From positions 1-49,625 of the forward strand of contig VBWB01000015.1 of assembly GCA_006218045.1 (NCBI GenBank): a stretch of DNA of 49,625 nt. Reading direction: 5' to 3'. Each line of letters starts with the position of its first letter. The first letter of the stretch is position 1. Positions 46,201-49,625 of this stretch are shown piece after piece. The notes beneath the pieces were generated by a model. It saw only the letters and a program-made list of their open reading frames with translations. It ran no database searches and was not told where the DNA came from. A program made the translations under genes and the position numbers. Source of the stretch: Stygiobacter sp. GTDB lineage: Bacteria > Pseudomonadota > Alphaproteobacteria > Rhodospirillales > Magnetospirillaceae.

Positions 46201-46657
46201 GCGGGTGCGCGCCCTGGCCGATCTGGGCCGCTCGGCCGAAGCCCTCGCCCTGATCCTCAACGACAATTCCGACAAGGCCAAGGAATTGCGGGCGGAAATC
46301 TTCTGGGAACAGAAGCGTTGGCCGGAAGTGGTCAGCGCCATGGAACAGATGGTCGAGCCGCCTTTGGGTAACCTGCCCATCGAGCCCAAGCTGGCGCGAC
46401 GGCTGGTCGATCTGGCCACCGCCATGATTCTGGCCCATGACGAGCGCGGCCTGGCCCGCTTGCGGCGCAATTTCGGCGCCAAGATGGCCAAGACCGAATT
46501 CCGCGAGGCCTTCGCCCTGCTGACCGCCGAACCCGAGCGCGGCATCATCGACCCGGCCAGCGTCGCCGACAAGATCAAGCAGGTGCAAAGCTTCCAGGGT
46601 TTCATGGCCGATTGGACCAAACGCATGCAGACGCAAGGGCTGTCGTCCATAAACTAG
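43289..46657 (+). CDS. Large exported TPR protein with tandem beta-domains
   Basis: A 1122-residue protein with a signal peptide (MQPLSRFLTVLLLTALCCGF, cleavage near AWAQ). Two related beta-rich domains (about 33-120 and 173-264) share the pattern GxEHxxFxRxVFDW-xPV, then V-FDxP, ending FxSGxxxxVDL. They are joined by a linker with PPELAKPPELAKP. A second Pro/Ala linker and a third, more divergent beta segment (VPFDQPTGAAVYRRAGWLWLVFDRK) precede a TPR region (about 560-1100). The beta domains recall AMIN-type envelope-binding modules. It follows cheZ, so a role in flagellar envelope organisation is plausible but unproven. ATGs at 43214 and 43262 are alternatives; 43289 best places the signal peptide. 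Confidence 0.8.
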   Translation: MQPLSRFLTVLLLTALCCGFPSHGAWAQSSPRGAEHPTFGRMVFDWTGPVQWSAEANGDKLVVRFDKPVSGDPKVLIKALPKYLKAATLSADRLVVTFDLLRPVQLKTFQSGTSTAIDLTETKAAETKPAEVKPPELAKPPELAKPVVEAKPEEVKPAEAGKNGAAVTDIMVRGGEHTGFNRLVFDWPKPVGYTVTSTDTSAVIAFDRPARINTTALAAALPADVRVAEIKAQGSGTAIILAIPAGMRVRHFTSGPKVAVDLVRAAGSAPPARADGAPPPPLAPAMGTSEPLPTTAATAKPEPAPTLPLPTTPPTATTPPTTAPAAEAPPPPPPKAVALVSLGVPFDQPTGAAVYRRAGWLWLVFDRKTEVDTKLLRRTGGDVIIQAEQVPNLKIGTAIRLLTRAGFNPTVRKDGTLWVFDMAEQPLTPKTYLPVNRQFDFEDRGRLLIPVADAPQKPIIFRDPEVGDMVQVMPVPAIGAGIKDSLLVPGAEVLATGQGVVLVPLADGARLDADRNGVEVSMPGGLYLSRDLPAPGSAADSGPAGDGALVSPGGPVDLTRWMRGGTDKFVPEHQKLMARMAYIRPEEKNQQRLEVARHYLANGMAAEALGILRLIAQTDPAMVDTPNFAGVHGVAQYMMGRYPEAERDLSQAGLAKDPQAQLWLAAARSKQSDQPNKQALLLRLAPDDMKGLHARLRMALGTEAVRSTAAAGDSKGANRIIEAMAGPGLSPRDLGTISHMQGIAAQAGKQWDQAISKYREAEDSASRPDRAYAARARIELQLKRGLISAGEAITQLEKLRFAWRGEDFEYQVLKRLSELMVADARYAEALRLMRTVVSSFPEHPDIPTIQQAMSDTFEKLFLGGLADNLSPFAAIGLFDEFQDLTPSGTKGDEMIRKLADRLAQVDLIDRSADLLRHQVRFRLNGVEKARVAARLAFLQLSDRKPGPALEALDASEVPDQPAELYDQRRYMRVRALADLGRSAEALALILNDNSDKAKELRAEIFWEQKRWPEVVSAMEQMVEPPLGNLPIEPKLARRLVDLATAMILAHDERGLARLRRNFGAKMAKTEFREAFALLTAEPERGIIDPASVADKIKQVQSFQGFMADWTKRMQTQGLSSIN

Positions 46658-46732
46658 TTGCATCCCCGTCCCCTTTGGGGGATAACCCGCCCCTTATCCG
46701 TCACGTCCATCTACTGGTTTGGAGGGGGAGCA

Positions 46733-47224
46733 ATGGCTCAGGCTCTTGCCCGACTGGGGATGAACTCGGGGATCGATCCGAGGAATACCCAAGACAGCAC
46801 TGTCGTCGACCTGCCCCAGGACAAAAAGTCCTGGCCGGAAGCCGATAACGGCAAGGATTATTACGTGTCGCGCAACGGCGTCAAATTCGCCGGCACGCAT
46901 CTGCTGATCGACCTGTGGGGCGCAAGCCGGCTGGACGACATCGACTTGGTGGAAGAGGCCCTGCGCCGTTCGGCCATCGCCGGCGGCGCCACCATCTTGC
47001 ATTGCCACCTGCACCACTTTCAGCCCAATGGCGGCATTTCCGGCGTGCTGGTGCTGGCGGAAAGCCACATCTCCATCCATTCGTGGCCGGAACGCGGTTA
47101 TGCGGCGCTCGACATCTTCATGTGCGGCGATTGCGACCCCTACAAGGCTGTGCCGATCCTGAAGGAAGTCTTCACTCCCGCTTACGTCACCTTGGCGGAA
47201 AACAAGCGAGGCCTGACGCCGTGA
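46733..47224 (+). CDS. speD: S-adenosylmethionine decarboxylase (prokaryotic pyruvoyl type)
   Basis: Makes decarboxylated SAM, the aminopropyl donor for spermidine. The 163-residue proenzyme has the self-cleavage site ESHISIHSWPERGYAALDIF; cleavage between Glu110 and Ser111 would give the pyruvoyl group. CHLHHFQPNGGISGVL and FMCGDCDP are also family segments. About 48 residues precede the region seen in the shorter thermophile enzymes. ATG 46733 is preceded by GGAGGGGGAG. Its TGA overlaps the speE GTG. Confidence 0.95.
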   Translation: MAQALARLGMNSGIDPRNTQDSTVVDLPQDKKSWPEADNGKDYYVSRNGVKFAGTHLLIDLWGASRLDDIDLVEEALRRSAIAGGATILHCHLHHFQPNGGISGVLVLAESHISIHSWPERGYAALDIFMCGDCDPYKAVPILKEVFTPAYVTLAENKRGLTP

Positions 47225-48078
47225 CCGGGCAATGGTTCCGCGAGGAACTGTATCCCCATTGGCGCCAAAGCTTCGCCGTCAGCCGCGAGCTTTACCGCGC
47301 CGATGACGGCTTGCAGGACATCGTCCTGTTCGAGACCCCGACTTTCGGTCGGGTGCTGACCCTGGACGGGGTGATCCAGGTGACCACCGGCGACGAGTTC
47401 ATCTATCACGAGATGCTCGCCCATGTGCCCCTCTATGCCCATGGCGCCGTCAGGGCCGCCTGCGTGGTCGGCGGCGGCGATGGCGGCATGCTGCGCGAGA
47501 TACTCAAGCATCAAAGCGTCCAACAGGCGGTTCTGGTGGAGATCGACGCGGCGGTGGTGGAATTCTGCCGCACTCACATGCCGTCGGTGTCGGACGGCGC
47601 CTTCGACGATCCGCGGACCGAGATCGTCATCGCCGACGGCCTGCGTTACATGGCCGAATCCGATCGCAAATTCGATCTGATCGTCATCGATTCCACCGAT
47701 CCCATCGGCCCCGGCGGCGTTTTGTTCACCGAGGAATTCTACAAGGATTGCGCCCGTTGCCTGACGCCTGACGGCATTGTCGTCAACCAGAACGGCGTGC
47801 CCTTCCTGCAAGGCGAGGAAGTCACCGACACCTGGCGCCGCCGCCGCCCGCATTTCACCGATGTGGGCTTTTACACCGCTGCCGTGCCCACCTATGTGGG
47901 CGGCCTGATGGCCCTGGGCTGGGCTTCGCATAGCCTGCGCCCGCGCCAGGAAAGCGCCGACACCATCGCCGCCCGTTTCCAGGCGGCGCCGGTGGCCACC
48001 CGCTATTATACCCCCGATATTCACAAAGCATCCTTCGCCTTACCCAAATACGTGCAAGACTTGATCCCTGGGCACTGA
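47221..48078 (+). CDS. speE: Spermidine synthase
   Basis: Transfers the aminopropyl group from decarboxylated SAM to putrescine. The 285-residue protein starts at GTG 47221 (MTGQWFREELYP), overlapping the speD stop as GTGA. It shows FGRVLTLDGVIQVTTGDEFIYHEMLAHVPLY, the donor-binding VVGGGDGGMLREILKH, VEIDAAVVEFCR, and the catalytic Asp region DLIVIDSTDPIGPGGVLFT. The speD-speE pair is self-sufficient for spermidine given putrescine. Confidence 0.96.
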   Translation: MTGQWFREELYPHWRQSFAVSRELYRADDGLQDIVLFETPTFGRVLTLDGVIQVTTGDEFIYHEMLAHVPLYAHGAVRAACVVGGGDGGMLREILKHQSVQQAVLVEIDAAVVEFCRTHMPSVSDGAFDDPRTEIVIADGLRYMAESDRKFDLIVIDSTDPIGPGGVLFTEEFYKDCARCLTPDGIVVNQNGVPFLQGEEVTDTWRRRRPHFTDVGFYTAAVPTYVGGLMALGWASHSLRPRQESADTIAARFQAAPVATRYYTPDIHKASFALPKYVQDLIPGH

Positions 48079-48086
48079 AGTGTAAA

Positions 48087-48120
48087 GCGCCTCCACCTTC
48101 GGTCGGAGGCGTTTTCTTTT
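48087..48120 (+). terminator. Intrinsic terminator after speE
   Basis: Stem CGCCTCC/GGAGGCG extended by an inner ACC/GGT with a TTCG-type loop, followed by TTTTCTTTT, 9 nt after the speE stop. Canonical rho-independent terminator. Confidence 0.92.
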
Positions 48121-48183
48121 ACAGTTCATTGGCTTGACTCTGTTTTGACGCCATGTCCCAATCCAGGATTGCTCTATTCTGGG

Positions 48184-49625
48184 ATGACCTTCATGGCGGC
48201 ACTCGACACCCTGCGCATCGGCCCGCGCCTGGCGATCCTCACCGGCCTTCTCGCCCTGCTGGTCCTGGCGGTGGGGATCAAGGGGCTGACCTCGCTGGAA
48301 CAATTGGCCGACAGCCTGCGCACGGTCTATGAAGATCGCGCCATCCCCCTGGTGCAATTGGCGGAAATCCAGGACAAACTGCACCGCATGCGGGCCAATG
48401 CCATCCTGGCCTCGACCAGCGGCGATACCGCCGAGGCGGCGCGACTGGCCGCCAATACCGCGCAGTTGGACCGTCAGACCGACGACATCTGGTCGGCTTA
48501 CATGGCCACCTTCCTGACACCACAAGAAAAGGCGCTGGCGCAGGATTTCGTCCGCCACCTGCTGGCCTATCGCACCAGCCGCAACATCACCATGAAGCTG
48601 TCCGCTGACGGCCAGTTCGATGAAGCCGGGCGCAACATGCGCGACGATGCCGGGCCGAAATTCGCTCAAGCGGTGGAAACCATGGTGGCGCTGACCCGAT
48701 TACAGGCCAGCATCGCCCAGGCCGAATATCAATCGGCGCAAAAAACCCTGTCCACCGCCCGTATCGTCGATATCAGCCTGATGACCGGCGGCCTGCTGCT
48801 GGCGGCCGTGCTGACGGCGTTGATCGTCCGCTCGGTGGCTGGCGGCATCGGCGCCATGACCCGATCCATGGCCGCCCTGGCCCAGGGTCGGCTCGACACC
48901 GCCATCCCCGCCTTGGGACAACGCGACGAGATCGGTGAAATGGCCCAGGCGGTGCAGGTGTTCAAGGCCAGCGCCATCGACAAGCAGCGGATGGAGCAGG
49001 AGCAGCGCCAGCGCGAGGAAGCCGAACGCCAGGCCGCGGCCGAACAGCGCGCCCGCGAAACCAGCATCGTCGCCGAAATCGCCGAAGTGGCCAAGGCCGC
49101 CGCCGAGGGCGATATGGACAAGCGCATCGAAACCACCGGCAAGGACGGCTTTTTGCTGACCTTGTGCCAAAGCGTCAATTCCATGGTCGGGCGTACCGGC
49201 CATGCCTTGGGCGATGTCGCCAAGGTTCTGGGCGCCCTGGCCAATGGCGACCTGAGCCAACGCATCACCGGCACTTATGACGGCGTCTTCGGTCAGTTGA
49301 AGAACGACGTCAACCAGACGGCGGAAAAGCTGGCGATCATCGTCACCAAGATCGGTCAGGCCACCGGGCAGATTTCCACCTCGTCGGCGGAGGTGGCCGC
49401 CGGCGCCCAGGATCTGTCGGAACGGTCGGAACAGCAGGCCAGCGCCCTGGAAGAAACCGCCGCCAGCATGGAAGAACTGGCCGCCACCGTGCGCCAGAAC
49501 GCTGGCAATGCCCAAGCCGCCAACCAACTGGCCGCCGGCGCCCGTGACGTCGCCGCCGGTGGCACTCAGGTGGTCGCCGATGCCATCGGCGCCATGGGCC
49601 GCATCGAATCCTCGTCGCAGAAGAT
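48184..49625 (+). CDS. Methyl-accepting chemotaxis protein with multiple HAMP units (3' end cut by window edge)
   Basis: Open for 480 codons from ATG 48184 (ATG 48193, with GGGATGA upstream, is equally possible) to the edge. Helix about 14-37, a periplasmic four-helix-bundle-like domain (about 38-197: IQDKLHRMRANAILAS, LTPQEKALAQDFVRHLLAYR), a second helix (about 198-220), then HAMP 1 (about 220-275). A charged coiled coil (QEQRQREEAERQAAAEQRARE) and two more HAMP-like units follow (AAAEGDMDKRIETTGKDGF and LANGDLSQRITGTYDGVFGQL). The signalling domain then begins (STSSAEVAAGAQDLSERSEQQASALEETAASMEELAATVRQN). Ligand unknown. Confidence 0.9.
   Translation, partial: MTFMAALDTLRIGPRLAILTGLLALLVLAVGIKGLTSLEQLADSLRTVYEDRAIPLVQLAEIQDKLHRMRANAILASTSGDTAEAARLAANTAQLDRQTDDIWSAYMATFLTPQEKALAQDFVRHLLAYRTSRNITMKLSADGQFDEAGRNMRDDAGPKFAQAVETMVALTRLQASIAQAEYQSAQKTLSTARIVDISLMTGGLLLAAVLTALIVRSVAGGIGAMTRSMAALAQGRLDTAIPALGQRDEIGEMAQAVQVFKASAIDKQRMEQEQRQREEAERQAAAEQRARETSIVAEIAEVAKAAAEGDMDKRIETTGKDGFLLTLCQSVNSMVGRTGHALGDVAKVLGALANGDLSQRITGTYDGVFGQLKNDVNQTAEKLAIIVTKIGQATGQISTSSAEVAAGAQDLSERSEQQASALEETAASMEELAATVRQNAGNAQAANQLAAGARDVAAGGTQVVADAIGAMGRIESSSQK

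Noticed and set aside
46915-47220. N-terminal extension of speE into speD
   Set aside because: The extension is frame-shifted speD sequence; the family start is GTG 47221.

Overview
The window is gene-dense, GC-rich DNA from an alphaproteobacterium. The FlgF-FlgG-FlgA-FlgH block diverging from FliL-FliM-MotE-CheY-CheZ, CheZ itself, a DUF4167 gene beside prmC/prfA, and many chemoreceptor and cyclase genes fit a motile Rhodospirillales, most likely Magnetospirillum or a close relative. That placement is inferred from gene content; no rRNA, tRNA or magnetosome gene is present to confirm it. Many neighbours overlap by ATGA or GTGA, so translational coupling is common and GTG starts are frequent.

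Layout. 1-7091 (minus) is a housekeeping run: DUF4167 protein (partial), prmC, prfA, hemA, hisS, a small methyltransferase and ispG (translation termination, tetrapyrrole entry, tRNA charging, isoprenoids). 7169-7930 encodes a periplasmic solute-binding protein. 8112-8195 is a palindromic intergenic repeat, followed by a small AT-richer membrane-protein gene coupled to a phosphomannomutase/phosphoglucomutase and a gamma-glutamylcyclotransferase. 10397-11937 (minus) holds cobA and a two-domain cbiX, two siroheme/cobalamin steps.

12073-22406 (minus) is the most unusual part. In transcription order it encodes an exported FecR-domain protein, a CHASE2 class III adenylate cyclase, an exported TPR-CHAT peptidase-like protein, a cytoplasmic metallo-beta-lactamase/double cyclic-nucleotide-binding/hemerythrin fusion, and a small two-helix membrane protein. 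An intrinsic terminator separates fecR from the cyclase gene. Two perfect inverted repeats (18-bp and 28-bp arms) separate the cyclase gene from the CHAT gene. I propose this is one signalling system: periplasmic sensing and proteolysis, cAMP as messenger, and a cAMP- and O2/redox-responsive effector.

22841-32319 (plus) is a chemosensory operon: chemoreceptor, CheB, CheR-TPR, CheA-REC, a lone receiver, an HPt-REC-REC-GGDEF diguanylate cyclase, CheW and a short CheW-like protein. Its output looks like c-di-GMP rather than flagellar switching. 32385-35147 (minus) carries ugd and galU (UDP-glucuronate supply) and a membrane J-domain protein. 35261-38662 (minus) is flgF-flgG-flgA-flgH; 38954-43208 (plus) is fliL-fliM-DUF6468-motE-cheY-cheZ. 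43289-46657 encodes a very large exported TPR protein, followed by speD-speE (spermidine synthesis), a terminator, and a poly-HAMP chemoreceptor cut by the right edge.
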